Shown here: in pieces, positions 34,332 to 43,083 of the stretch
Numbering within the stretch: the first letter of the stretch is position 1
Layout: each line of letters opens with the position of its first letter
Assembly: GCF_042675745.1 (NCBI RefSeq)
Contig: NZ_JBHTJM010000006.1
Location: 389,980-453,979, forward strand
From: Pseudofulvibacter geojedonensis
GTDB taxonomy: Bacteria > Bacteroidota > Bacteroidia > Flavobacteriales > Flavobacteriaceae
DNA: 64,000 bases
Direction of reading: 5' to 3'
Position numbers and translations under genes: made by a program
The notes under the pieces: model-generated
Seen by the model: the letters and a program-made list of their open reading frames with translations, nothing else
Told to the model about the DNA's origin: nothing
The model's database searches: none

Positions 34332-36293
34332 CTACCTTTTATTTCGTTTTCCCCTCTTTTTAAAGGAAGTTTTTTCTTTTTTTAAGACACTTACAAACTC
34401 TTTTTGCTTCCCTTTTTTATCTGTAAACTTTTGTCTTTTTGGCCTTCTTACTTCTTCCTCTTTTGGGATTAATCTTTCAATTAAATCCTCTCTACCTACG
34501 CTTTTTAGCACCTTTTTAATCCATGGTTGATTTTCCTTTTTATACCAAAAGAAAAACCTGTGTTGGTCTTCTTTATCCTTTTTAGATTTAGGAGTTTTCA
34601 TTTCTTTTAAAGTATAGGGGTGATAACCACTATAATAAATTACGGTAGCAACAGTCATAGGAGTTGGAGTAAAACCTTGTACTTGTTCTAACTTAAACCC
34701 CATATCTTTAGTTTCTGCCGCTAAATTTGCCATATCTTCTAACTCACTAGCTGGATGACTTGATATGAAATAAGGTATTAACTGAAGATTTAGTTTTTTT
34801 CTAATATTTATTTTATCAAATATATTTTTAAACTGATGAAAATTACTAAACGAAGGTTTACGCATTAATTTTAAAACCGGATCAGATGTATGTTCTGGTG
34901 CTACTTTTAACCTACCTGAAACATGGTGAGTAATTACCTCTTCTGTATATTCTTCTAACTCCTTTGGATCAGCATTTTTATTAAACTCAGGAACTAACAT
35001 ATCATAACGAATACCACTTCCTATAAACGATTTTTTAACCTTAGGATGCCTATCTACTGCCTGATAAATCTCTGTTAGTGGTTTATGCGAAGTATCTAAA
35101 TTGCTACAGATAACCGGATTAATACAAGATGGAGCTACACACTTATCACATATCTCTTGAACTTTACCTTTCATTTGATACATGTTAGCTGAAGGACCTC
35201 CAATATCTGAAAAATACCCTTTAAAGTCTGGCATATTTGCCACCGTATCTACTTCTTTTAAAATAGACTCCTTGCTTCTACTAGCAATAAATTTTCCTTG
35301 ATGTGCCGATATGGTACAAAAGCTACAACCTCCAAAACAACCTCTATGAATATTTATAGAAAACTTGATCATTTCGAAAGCTGGAATAGGACCTCTCTTG
35401 TTATATTTTGGATGTGGTAATCTTGTATATGGTAAATCAAAAGAAGCATCAATCTCTTCTTCCGTCATCGTTGGAAAAGGAGGATTTATAACCAATAAAT
35501 CATTTTCTACTTCTTGCAAAATTCTTCTTCCAAAGGTTTTATTAGACTCTTGCTCTATCACCTTAAAGTTACCAGCAAAAGTCTTTTTATCGTTTAAGCA
35601 TTTAGTATGAGAAGCAATCTCTACATCTTCCCAATTTTTATTCTTCTGTAGCTTATCCTCTTTACTTTGTAAATATGCTGTTTGTTTAATAGTTCTTAAA
35701 GACGAAAACGGAACTCCTTTTTTTAGTAAGGCTATTAACTCTCTTAAAGGCTGTTCTCCCATTCCGTAAATTAACATATCTGCACCAGAAGTAGTTAATA
35801 TATTAGGCATGAGTTGGTCACTCCAATAATCATAATGAGTCACCCTTCTTAAAGAAGCTTCAATCCCTCCTATTACAACAGGAACATCTGGAAATTTCTC
35901 TTTAAGTATCTTGGTATAAACAGTAGTTGCATAATCTGGTCTGAACCCTTTGTCTCCATTAGGAGTATAAGCATCTTTATCTCGTTTCTTTTTACTAGCT
36001 GTATAATTACTAACCATAGAATCCATGGTTCCAGAAGTAACTGCAAAAAACAAGTTAGGTTTACCTAGCTTAACAAAGTCTTGTAAATTATCATTCACAT
36101 TAGGTTGCGGAACAATCGCTATTCGCAATCCACAACTTTCAATAATCCTACCTATTACGGCAGGTCCAAATGATGGATGATCTACATACGCATCCCCACT
36201 AAAAAGAATTACATCTAATTCTTCCCATCCTCTAATCTTCACCTCCTTATTAGTAGTTGGCAACCAACTTGATAATCGATAATCCTGACTCAT
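34332..36293 (-). CDS. YgiQ family radical SAM protein
   Basis: This 653-aa protein has an N-terminal B12-binding-like region (WEELDVILFSGDAYVDHPSFG, EASLRR) and a radical SAM core with RGCFGGCSFCTI (CxxxCxxC). A later cysteine cluster reads CDKCVAPSCINPVICSN. The C-terminal tail is highly basic (TDKKGKQKEF, KKRGKRNKR). YgiQ-type proteins are widespread with no settled function. It has its own terminator before the peptide operon, so I do not count it as a peptide maturase. Confidence 0.9.
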   Translation of the reverse strand: MSQDYRLSSWLPTTNKEVKIRGWEELDVILFSGDAYVDHPSFGPAVIGRIIESCGLRIAIVPQPNVNDNLQDFVKLGKPNLFFAVTSGTMDSMVSNYTASKKKRDKDAYTPNGDKGFRPDYATTVYTKILKEKFPDVPVVIGGIEASLRRVTHYDYWSDQLMPNILTTSGADMLIYGMGEQPLRELIALLKKGVPFSSLRTIKQTAYLQSKEDKLQKNKNWEDVEIASHTKCLNDKKTFAGNFKVIEQESNKTFGRRILQEVENDLLVINPPFPTMTEEEIDASFDLPYTRLPHPKYNKRGPIPAFEMIKFSINIHRGCFGGCSFCTISAHQGKFIASRSKESILKEVDTVANMPDFKGYFSDIGGPSANMYQMKGKVQEICDKCVAPSCINPVICSNLDTSHKPLTEIYQAVDRHPKVKKSFIGSGIRYDMLVPEFNKNADPKELEEYTEEVITHHVSGRLKVAPEHTSDPVLKLMRKPSFSNFHQFKNIFDKINIRKKLNLQLIPYFISSHPASELEDMANLAAETKDMGFKLEQVQGFTPTPMTVATVIYYSGYHPYTLKEMKTPKSKKDKEDQHRFFFWYKKENQPWIKKVLKSVGREDLIERLIPKEEEVRRPKRQKFTDKKGKQKEFVSVLKKEKTSFKKRGKRNKR

Positions 36294-36389
36294 GGGACAA
36301 AATTACGCTATTTTAATTACATTTATCATCTTGATTATGTAAGACTATGAATTTTTAGTCGACTTATAACCTTACTAAACACCAATTTT

Positions 36390-36725
36390 ATGTCAAAAAC
36401 ATATTACGACCCATCAGACTTAAGAAAGTTTGGAAACATTACAGAATGGAATGAAGAACTAGGAAATAAATTTTTTGAATACTATGGAAAAGTATTTGAA
36501 GATGGTGCTTTATCTGCCAGGGAAAAGTCATTAATTGCGTTGGCTGTTGCTCATACAGAACAATGCCCATATTGCATTGACGCTTATACCAAAGATGGAT
36601 TGCAAAGAGGAATAACTAAAGAAGAAATGATGGAAGCTGTACATGTAGGAGCAGCTATTAAAAGTGGTGCTACTTTAGTACACGGTGTTCAGATGATGAA
36701 CAAACACGATAAGTTGTCTATGTAA
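36390..36725 (+). CDS. Arsenosugar-associated AhpD-like (carboxymuconolactone decarboxylase family) protein
   Basis: This 111-aa protein has the AhpD core: EKSLIALAVAHTEQCPYCIDAYTKDGLQRG, with Cys59, Cys62 and His55 forming the CxxC...H redox site. The C-terminal EEMMEAVHVGAAIKSGATLVHG helix fits the family. It lies directly upstream of the ArsS radical SAM gene, the standard place for the arsenosugar biosynthesis-associated peroxidase-like protein. Its exact reaction is unknown. Confidence 0.88.
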   Translation: MSKTYYDPSDLRKFGNITEWNEELGNKFFEYYGKVFEDGALSAREKSLIALAVAHTEQCPYCIDAYTKDGLQRGITKEEMMEAVHVGAAIKSGATLVHGVQMMNKHDKLSM

Positions 36726-36828
36726 GTAGACCTTCCGTTCTTTCCTAAAAAAGGTTAGAAATTAAATTGCTTATCTCAACATAAATCTGGGTTTCATCAA
36801 TAAAAAGCACCTAATCGATCATAAATTA

Positions 36829-36853
36829 AGGTCTTGACTTCGCTCGACCTGAC
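36829..36853. repeat. Palindromic repeat between the AhpD-like gene and arsS
   Basis: A small hairpin pairs aggtc (36829-36833) with gacct (36846-36850) around ttgacttcgctc. It shares gacttcgctcga with the repeat inside thiD (1267-1296). It occupies the 142-bp spacer that otherwise holds no gene. Confidence 0.55.
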
Positions 36854-36867
36854 AACAAATAAATTAT

Positions 36868-37923
36868 ATGTCTACAAAATCACTTTTAGCCAGAAAAGAC
36901 GACTTAGCTAGTCCTGAAAGACAGTTAGAAGTACTTAGTAATGGTATTTTTTCTAATGGCGAATTACCAACGTTCGCTAAAAAAATAAAAGAAACGAATC
37001 AGTTTCCGTTACGACCAAAAAAATTGGAGATTCTGCAGATAAATGTAGGCTATATGTGTAACCAAGTGTGTTCACATTGCCATGTTGATGCTGGTCCAGA
37101 CAGAAAAGAAATTATGACCAAAGAAACCATGAAACAATGTTTAGAGGTCATAAAAAAGACAGGCGCTCATACTTTAGACTTAACAGGAGGAGCTCCTGAA
37201 ATGAACCCTAACTTTAGGTGGTTTGTTGAAGAAGCTTCTAAAGTAGGTATTAAAGATTTTATTGTTCGTTCTAACCTAACTATTATTAGAGCCAACAAGA
37301 AATATTATGATTTACCTGAATTCTTTAAAAAGCACAATGTACATGTTGTTTCTTCTATGCCTCACTATACCAGAGGAAAAACAGATAAACAACGTGGAGA
37401 CGGTGTTTTTGACAAGTCTATAAAAGCACTACAAGAATTAAATGCTGTAGGTTATGGAGTTCCTGGAAGTTCGTTACGATTAGATTTGGTATATAACCCT
37501 TCAGGAGCATTTTTACCTACCAATCAAGAAGCTTTAGAGGCAGATTTTAAAAAGGCTTTAAAAGAAGATTTTGACATTGATTTTCACAACTTATTTGCTA
37601 TCACCAATTTGCCAATTAGTAGGTATTTAGAATATTTAATCGCTTCAGACAACTACGAAGATTATATGTACGCATTAGTAGAAGCTTTTAACCCTTCTGC
37701 TGTAGCAAATGTAATGTGTACCAACACCATATCTGTAAGTTGGGATGGTTGGTTATACGATTGTGATTTTAATCAAATGTTAGATTTAAAAGTAGCTTCT
37801 AAAATTCAGCATATTTCTGAATATAACGAAGCTATTTTAGAAGATAGAAATATTATTATTAGCCAACATTGCTATGGTTGTACTGCAGGTGCTGGTAGTA
37901 GCTGCCAAGGTACTGTGGCATAA
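36868..37923 (+). CDS. arsS: Arsenosugar biosynthesis radical SAM protein ArsS
   Basis: This 351-aa radical SAM enzyme is proposed to attach the 5'-deoxyadenosyl moiety to dimethylarsenic during arsenosugar synthesis. The cluster motif is GYMCNQVCSHCHVD (Cys64, Cys68, Cys71). Other signatures are LDLTGGAPEMNP, the C-terminal MCTNTISVSWDGWLYDCDFNQ and a final HCYGCTAGAGSSCQG cysteine group. Cysteine stands where seleno-forms can carry Sec. Neighbours (AhpD-like, rhodanese, TIGR04282 glycosyltransferase) confirm the pathway. No arsM methyltransferase is visible in the window. Confidence 0.93.
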   Translation: MSTKSLLARKDDLASPERQLEVLSNGIFSNGELPTFAKKIKETNQFPLRPKKLEILQINVGYMCNQVCSHCHVDAGPDRKEIMTKETMKQCLEVIKKTGAHTLDLTGGAPEMNPNFRWFVEEASKVGIKDFIVRSNLTIIRANKKYYDLPEFFKKHNVHVVSSMPHYTRGKTDKQRGDGVFDKSIKALQELNAVGYGVPGSSLRLDLVYNPSGAFLPTNQEALEADFKKALKEDFDIDFHNLFAITNLPISRYLEYLIASDNYEDYMYALVEAFNPSAVANVMCTNTISVSWDGWLYDCDFNQMLDLKVASKIQHISEYNEAILEDRNIIISQHCYGCTAGAGSSCQGTVA

Positions 37924-37934
37924 TTTACAAAGCA

Positions 37935-38423
37935 TTGAAAAAACTATTTATTCTTTTTTTATTAGCATCTACTATTAGTTGGAGTCAAAACTCATCTTTT
38001 GATGAAATGGTAGCGAACACTTTTAAACCAAGTATTCCTTTTATTTCTACAGATGAACTGAATAATCACTACCAACAATACATTATTTTAGACACTAGAG
38101 AGAAGATTGAATATAATGTAAGTCATTTGCCTGATGCTATATATATTGGTGATAAAGAATTCAACTTAAGAAAAACCTTAAAGTTATTATCTAAAGACAA
38201 GCCTATTGTTGTTTATTGTTCTATTGGTGCCAGAAGTGATTTTATTGGAAAGAAATTAGCCCGAAAAGATCTTAAAGTATACAACTTATATGGAGGTATT
38301 TTTAAATGGGTTAATGAAGAAAAAGATGTAATTGACAACGAAGGAAACTTAATAAAAAAAGTTCACCCGTATAATGAAGAATGGGCAGTTTGGATTAAAA
38401 CAAAAAACACATCTCTTAAATGA
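37935..38423 (+). CDS. Secreted rhodanese-like domain protein
   Basis: This 162-aa protein has a signal peptide (MKKLFILFLLASTISWSQ) and a rhodanese domain with active Cys95 in VVYCSIGARS and the usual ILDTRE (about 51-56) and NLYGGIFKW segments. The start codon is TTG (37935-37937), chosen because it gives a complete signal peptide. It lies 11 bp after arsS and overlaps the next gene by 4 bp, so it belongs to the arsenosugar operon. It presumably handles sulfur or arsenic species in the periplasm (inference). Confidence 0.85.
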   Translation: MKKLFILFLLASTISWSQNSSFDEMVANTFKPSIPFISTDELNNHYQQYIILDTREKIEYNVSHLPDAIYIGDKEFNLRKTLKLLSKDKPIVVYCSIGARSDFIGKKLARKDLKVYNLYGGIFKWVNEEKDVIDNEGNLIKKVHPYNEEWAVWIKTKNTSLK

Positions 38424-39064
38424 AAGCCATTTTAGCATTAATTAGTATTTTACTCCTCCAACTACTTTCATACTCTCAAAATGTAATTACTGGAAAAGTT
38501 GAATTTTATAAATCTGATGCTACTAAAATTATTTTCCCTAATAATCCAAATGATAAATACTCTCGAAATCTTAACAACCGAAAAAGCAGCATTCAATTAA
38601 TAGAAAAAAACACTATAAAAGAGTTAAAAACTAACTCAAGTGGTGTTTTTAAGTTTACTACTCATTCTAAAAACGATTCTATTCAAATAATTGTAAATAA
38701 ACAATTAAAACGTTTTAGCAAAAAATTCAATCTTAACTTAAAAGACATTAGTGATACTTTAAAACTTAGAATATCTGACAAAAAAATAGCTATCTATAGA
38801 GATTCTGTTCTCGAAACTAAGTTTTTTTCCAAGTATAATGAAAAGCAAGCTCAAATAGACTTTAAATCTGGTAATTATCATCTTTTATGCATTGGAGTTG
38901 GATGGCCAACTGACGAATCAATAAAAAAGAGAGAAAATATTTCTAAAAATTACAACATAAGCTATAAATATATTTCCAACATAAGTCAAAGTAAAATCCG
39001 AATCATGTTTCGTTATAATCAAGTACTCAAAAAATTAATTGGAATAAATGAACAGATTTGGTAA
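38420..39064 (+). CDS. Secreted hypothetical protein in the arsenosugar operon
   Basis: This 214-aa protein has a signal peptide (MKAILALISILLLQLLSYSQ) and a beta-rich region starting NVITGKVEFYKSD, with later GVFKFTTHSKNDSI, reminiscent of a carboxypeptidase-regulatory-like fold. The C-terminal half is basic. I do not recognise a family. It overlaps the rhodanese gene by 4 bp, so it is co-expressed with the arsenosugar genes; its link to that pathway is positional only. Confidence 0.65.
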   Translation: MKAILALISILLLQLLSYSQNVITGKVEFYKSDATKIIFPNNPNDKYSRNLNNRKSSIQLIEKNTIKELKTNSSGVFKFTTHSKNDSIQIIVNKQLKRFSKKFNLNLKDISDTLKLRISDKKIAIYRDSVLETKFFSKYNEKQAQIDFKSGNYHLLCIGVGWPTDESIKKRENISKNYNISYKYISNISQSKIRIMFRYNQVLKKLIGINEQIW

Positions 39065-39093
39065 CTAACTTATTCCCCACTAATCAATTCAAA

Positions 39094-39702
39094 ATGAACG
39101 ATACTTTATTACTCATATTTACAAGAAACCCAGAATTAGGAAAATGCAAGACTCGTTTAGCCAAAACTATTGGAAACGAAAATGCCTTAACGGTCTACAA
39201 AATGTTATTAGAGCATACTGTAAATATTACTAAGAGTTTAGATTGCGATAAAGCCGTTTATTATTCTGTTAAAGTTAGAGATAATGATTATTGGGATGCT
39301 GCTATTTACCAAAAGCATCAACAGCATGGAGGCGATTTAGGTATTCGTATGCGCAATGCATTTTCCGACTCCTTTAAAAACGGTTATAAAAAAGTATTAA
39401 TTGTTGGCAGCGATTTATACGATTTAACACCTCAACACATTGAAGATGCAATTAACCAATTAGACAACCATGATGTAGTTATTGGGCCAGCTTTAGATGG
39501 TGGTTATTATCTTTTAGGAATGAAAGAACTCAACCAATCTGTTTTTGAAAATAAAGAATGGGGAACTGAAACGGTAAGAAAAGACACCTTAGAAAACCTT
39601 AAACATAAAAAAGTGTCTTTACTAGAGACACTTAATGATATTGATATTTTTGACGATATTAAAGATTATGAAATTTTTAAGCCTTATTTAACTAAAGTCT
39701 AA
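39094..39702 (+). CDS. TIGR04282-type arsenosugar glycosyltransferase
   Basis: This protein of about 202 aa has a GT-A-like fold: LLIFTRNPELGKCKTRLAKTIG at the N-terminus, QHGGDLGIRMRNAF, VLIVGSDLYDLTPQHIEDA and VVIGPALDGGYYLLGMKE. These fit the TIGR04282 arsenosugar biosynthesis glycosyltransferase family. I start at ATG 39094 (MNDTLLLIFTRNP) rather than the in-frame TTG at 39058, since the shorter form matches the usual N-terminus. It closes the arsenosugar operon and converges on 39699 with a 4-bp overlap. Confidence 0.9.
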   Translation: MNDTLLLIFTRNPELGKCKTRLAKTIGNENALTVYKMLLEHTVNITKSLDCDKAVYYSVKVRDNDYWDAAIYQKHQQHGGDLGIRMRNAFSDSFKNGYKKVLIVGSDLYDLTPQHIEDAINQLDNHDVVIGPALDGGYYLLGMKELNQSVFENKEWGTETVRKDTLENLKHKKVSLLETLNDIDIFDDIKDYEIFKPYLTKV

Positions 39703-40682
39703 TCTTCTTGATACACTTTTAATTCTAAACCCATACCGTAATTATTCAAGCCTTCTTTAAGAAGCTTAGATAGAGTTTGTATATTCTGTTTTTCAAAACT
39801 CACCCATTTATTCCCATTTAAGAAAACTCTTTTTACATATGTTTTTTGAGATTTAACCTTATCTGTAAATGGTAATAAAGGTCTAAAGGTAGTAGATACC
39901 TTAACAATTCCTTTTTTAGTTTTAATCTCTCTATATTTCTTATTGGGTAACAACTTACCTAATTTATCTGTATACCCTAAAACCTGTATAGATACAAACA
40001 TTCCGTTTTTAGGTATATATATGTCGTTTTCTGATACATCAAGCTTAAATACAGGTTCACTTTTTTCGGTAACTCTAAATACAATTTTATCGTAAGTTAA
40101 AGCATCACCTGGCAGACCATCGATATTTTCATAAAAGTTCACTTTAAACAGAGTTGAAAATGGCCTTTTAACAACATTCTTTCTTTTTCGCTTATCCCAA
40201 TCTGCTGCTTCTACTTTTATGGGCAACAAAACTTTTTCTACTTTATTTTGTTTGTTCTTATGTCTTGGAAAGAATACAGCTATTTCAGATTCTATAGATG
40301 GCAACCAGCACTTAAAATAATCTTCATGTAAATTCGGTTCTAACTCTTCTATTTTAAACTTGCCTTTAGGTTTGCTATTAACTATAACCTCATCTAACTC
40401 TTCTTGAGAAGGCTCTAAAAAAAGTGTACTAGGTAAGTTTTCTGTAGCTACCCTTAACTCTTTATAACCAATAGAACTAATGAACAAAGAATCTATATCT
40501 GAATATAGTTTTTTAGTAAAGATAAACTTCCCTTCATCGTCGGCAAATATTCCGTTTCCGTTTCCAAAAGAAATGGTAGCAAAAGAAACCGGTAAATCGG
40601 TTCCTTTTTCTTTTATAAATGTTTGGCTCTGAGACTGAACTGTAAACAGTACTATTACGGCTAATACTAAAAACCTCTTCAT
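39699..40682 (-). CDS. Carboxypeptidase-regulatory-like domain surface protein
   Basis: This 327-aa protein has a signal peptide (MKRFLVLAVIVLFTVQSQSQ) and a CarboxypepD_reg-like N-terminal domain (DLPVSFATISFGNGNGIFAD, DEGKFIF, LFISSIGYKEL). The remaining 200 residues are beta-rich and unassigned. It lies 68 bp downstream of the second sigma/anti-sigma/DUF4097-like module. The same order (module, then a carboxypeptidase-regulatory-like protein) occurs in the first copy with DUF5686, suggesting a shared functional unit. Confidence 0.75.
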   Translation of the reverse strand: MKRFLVLAVIVLFTVQSQSQTFIKEKGTDLPVSFATISFGNGNGIFADDEGKFIFTKKLYSDIDSLFISSIGYKELRVATENLPSTLFLEPSQEELDEVIVNSKPKGKFKIEELEPNLHEDYFKCWLPSIESEIAVFFPRHKNKQNKVEKVLLPIKVEAADWDKRKRKNVVKRPFSTLFKVNFYENIDGLPGDALTYDKIVFRVTEKSEPVFKLDVSENDIYIPKNGMFVSIQVLGYTDKLGKLLPNKKYREIKTKKGIVKVSTTFRPLLPFTDKVKSQKTYVKRVFLNGNKWVSFEKQNIQTLSKLLKEGLNNYGMGLELKVYQED

Positions 40683-40750
40683 GATTGTTCTTTATGTCTA
40701 TAACGGATGGAATTTACAAAATATTTTAGCAAGCCTTAAGTTTCTGACAA

Positions 40751-41827
40751 TTAATTATCTTTCTTTTTCAATTCTACTCCTCCGTAATTTGAATTTATAA
40801 TAATAACATTACCCGAATTTTTACTACCTACAAAACCTTCATAAGCTCTGGTTGATGTTTTATTTTCTTTAGTAACTATAATCACATCGTCTGTTTTCTG
40901 AAATCCAGCATACTTTATATCCAAATCAAAATCAAAATTTGCGCCTTCAGAATATTTTAATAACACTTTAGAGTAATTACTATCTACATCAATCTTTTCA
41001 ACTGTTTTTTCTATATCATCAATTCTTACCAAACCATAATTCCCGTCGAATTTTAATTTAGATAACAATTTCTTCAATTTTAAACCTAAGTAATTAGCAT
41101 CTACTGTTAAATTTTCTATTTCATCTATATTTAATCCTCCGTAATTTCCATCATAGATAATTGTGTTAGCTTTACCTATTGATGTTTTAGTATACCCTGT
41201 ATTGATTTGCAAATCTCCTGCTTTTCCTATTTTGTAAGTATTATAGTTCCCTTTAATCTTTCCGTTTTTAATATATTTTATCTCAGAACCACCAGAATAA
41301 TTCATCTTAACCATATTATCGTTGCCGTTAAGAGCTTCTAAAGAAACATCTCCGTAACTACACGAAATAATTGCGTTACCATCTAACTCATCTAAATAAA
41401 TATTGCCGTACTTATTTTCTATATTTACTGAATTACTCTTAGGTAATTTAACTACATAAGTAATATCAAAGTTTAGCTTTTTACCTTTACCCCACCTATT
41501 TTTCAAGTCATTAAACATAGTTTCTGCTTTAACACGATTGGCATCTCCACTAAAATTTATTGTAATACTATTTAGTTTTTTTAGCACTAATTCTTTATCA
41601 TCTCCATTTACACTTACTTTAACATCAATTTTTACTTTTTCCTGATTCCAGGATGTAACATTAACGTCTCCAAACTTGTTTGATATTTCTACTATTGCGT
41701 TTTTGCTAACCGATACTTCATGCTGGAAATTCTTTTCTTCTGTATGTTTCCCTTTTTTATGTCCGTTATGAGCTGTTACCAAAAAGGGTAACAACAATAG
41801 CAGTATTACTTTATATAATCTCTTCAT
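40751..41827 (-). CDS. DUF4097-like surface protein, module B
   Basis: This 358-aa protein has a signal peptide (MKRLYKVILLLLLPFLVTAHNG). A long run of short beta-strand repeats with a Y-G-(N/x) pattern follows: SVNIENKYGNIYLDELDGNA, SCSYGDVSLEALNGND, IIYDGNYGGLNIDEIENLT, FDGNYGLVRIDDIEK. This fits right-handed beta-helix DUF4097/adhesin-like proteins. It overlaps the anti-sigma-like gene by 17 bp. It is a paralogue of 45741-46835. It may be the output or envelope sensor of the sigma module (inference). Confidence 0.75.
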   Translation of the reverse strand: MKRLYKVILLLLLPFLVTAHNGHKKGKHTEEKNFQHEVSVSKNAIVEISNKFGDVNVTSWNQEKVKIDVKVSVNGDDKELVLKKLNSITINFSGDANRVKAETMFNDLKNRWGKGKKLNFDITYVVKLPKSNSVNIENKYGNIYLDELDGNAIISCSYGDVSLEALNGNDNMVKMNYSGGSEIKYIKNGKIKGNYNTYKIGKAGDLQINTGYTKTSIGKANTIIYDGNYGGLNIDEIENLTVDANYLGLKLKKLLSKLKFDGNYGLVRIDDIEKTVEKIDVDSNYSKVLLKYSEGANFDFDLDIKYAGFQKTDDVIIVTKENKTSTRAYEGFVGSKNSGNVIIINSNYGGVELKKKDN

Positions 41828-42353
41828 GATATTCGTTTTTTAATTGATTGATTTCATTAACCTGTTGTATAACGTTTTCTAACAAATTAATTCTGATTTG
41901 AAAATTATCTATTAAGGCCTTAATAATTCTCTCGTTATAGTTATTCTCTAATTGAGTTAACAATTCTTCTTCTTCTGTTTTTAATTTTTTAAGTTCGGCA
42001 ACCGTATCGGCTATTAAAACCGAGTTATCTTCATTTATAAACGACTCTAATTTTACTAGCTGTTTCATTATAATGCCATCGTAATATTGATGAGCTTCGA
42101 CTACTTCTTGAGGAAAAGAGTTTGGTTCTTCTACCTCTCTAAAGCCATTCGTGTTTTTAAACACAAAAAAACCTAATAATAAAACAACAGATGCAGCAAG
42201 ACTTAAGTACCTGAACTTATTTGTTTTCTTTTTCTTGTTTTTTTCAAGCTTCTCTAAAAATCGCAATTCGTGATTTTTAGACATTTCTCTAGTATTAAGA
42301 TGCTCTATACCTTCTTGAAAAAAATCTTGTATATGTTTATTGTCTTTAAGCAT
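41811..42353 (-). CDS. Membrane anti-sigma-like protein, module B
   Basis: I start at the ATG at 42353 (MLKDNKHIQDFF), giving 180 aa; its ATG overlaps the sigma stop by 8 bp. The cytoplasmic part (about 1-50) is basic and helical, one membrane segment follows (YLSLAASVVLLLGFFVF), then a periplasmic coiled coil (VAELKKLKTEEEELLTQLENN). It aligns with the protein at 46822-47391 (NERIIKALIDNFQIRINLLE versus DKRLVKSLIDNFNYRVQLLE). Position after an ECF sigma gene implies an anti-sigma role. Confidence 0.78.
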   Translation of the reverse strand: MLKDNKHIQDFFQEGIEHLNTREMSKNHELRFLEKLEKNKKKKTNKFRYLSLAASVVLLLGFFVFKNTNGFREVEEPNSFPQEVVEAHQYYDGIIMKQLVKLESFINEDNSVLIADTVAELKKLKTEEEELLTQLENNYNERIIKALIDNFQIRINLLENVIQQVNEINQLKNEYHEEII

Positions 42354-42888
42354 AAATAGCCATTTTTTTACGTAAACTTTCTTTTGCTCTAGAGATTGTA
42401 GTTCTACAATTGGCATAACTCAAACCAGTTATTTCTACAATTTCATCATAATCATACCCTTCTACAAAATGAAGCGTAAGTAATAACCTGTAGTTGTCTT
42501 TTAGCTCATTAATAAATTTAAAAACTTCTTGAATTTTTAAATTTGTTATGTTTATTTCTTCAGGTTCAGAGTCGGTTAATTTGTACGCTACTCCTTCTAG
42601 TGGCGTTAAAACATTTTTATCTTTTCTTAACTCATTTATACTTTTAAAAGTCACAATTTTTTTTAGCCAACTTCCAAAAGCATTATAATCTTCTAACTTA
42701 TTTAAATCTGTAAAAGCTGTTAAAAAAGCCTCTTGAACAACATCTTCTGCAATAGCATCATTTTTTACTATTCTAAAAGCAACATTATACATGGCATTAC
42801 AATAGGCTTTATACACATTCATTTGTGCAAGCCTATTGTTTTGCTTACACTGTTCTAATAACTGTTCGATTTTAATTGATGATGACAT
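42346..42888 (-). CDS. ECF RNA polymerase sigma factor, module B
   Basis: This 180-aa sigma-70 family ECF factor has region 2 (MYNVAFRIVKNDAIAEDVVQEAFLTAFTDL) and region 4 (LRLLLTLHFVEGYDYDEI-like; then ITGLSYANCRTTISRAKESLRKKM). It is first in its unit, followed by an anti-sigma-like membrane protein with overlapping stop/start. It closely parallels the sigma at 47370-47918. The upstream region carries an inverted repeat (42911-42935) that may be its own promoter or operator. Confidence 0.92.
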   Translation of the reverse strand: MSSSIKIEQLLEQCKQNNRLAQMNVYKAYCNAMYNVAFRIVKNDAIAEDVVQEAFLTAFTDLNKLEDYNAFGSWLKKIVTFKSINELRKDKNVLTPLEGVAYKLTDSEPEEINITNLKIQEVFKFINELKDNYRLLLTLHFVEGYDYDEIVEITGLSYANCRTTISRAKESLRKKMAIYA

Positions 42889-42910
42889 TTAGTAAGTTAG
42901 TTATTATAGA

Positions 42911-42935
42911 GTAACACTCTTTTTCAAATTGTTAC
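42911..42935 (-). promoter_or_regulatory. Inverted repeat upstream of module B sigma gene
   Basis: GTAACA (42911-42916) and TGTTAC (42930-42935) are exact inverted copies 13 bp apart, 22-47 bp before the sigma start. Read on the minus strand, TGTAACAATTTGAAAA then TTACTCT also resembles the area upstream of the module A sigma gene (CAACAAATTAAAAA ... TTACTCT). It could be an autoregulated ECF promoter. Confidence 0.35.
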
Positions 42936-42961
42936 ACTTTTAAATAAATTTACAATAAAAA

Positions 42962-42979
42962 AACCGCCCTTAGGCGGTT
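42962..42979 (-). terminator. Terminator after the DUF5686 gene
   Basis: The stem aaccgcc (42962-42968) pairs with ggcggtt (42973-42979) around ctta; the minus strand continues in a T run. It lies about 105 bp downstream of the DUF5686 stop and separates module A from module B. Confidence 0.8.
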
Positions 42980-43083
42980 ATACATTTAAGTAGAGAATCT
43001 GTTTTTATTGATTAGTTATTCATAGTGAATACGCTGAAGGTTTATTAATGGCACAGAACAACCCTCAACGAATTCAGCTAATA

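Noticed and set aside
34332..36293. YgiQ-type radical SAM gene considered as part of the peptide operon
   Set aside because: A perfect 13-bp bidirectional terminator and a separate promoter lie between it and the JmjC genes, and YgiQ proteins occur in many genomes without peptide loci.
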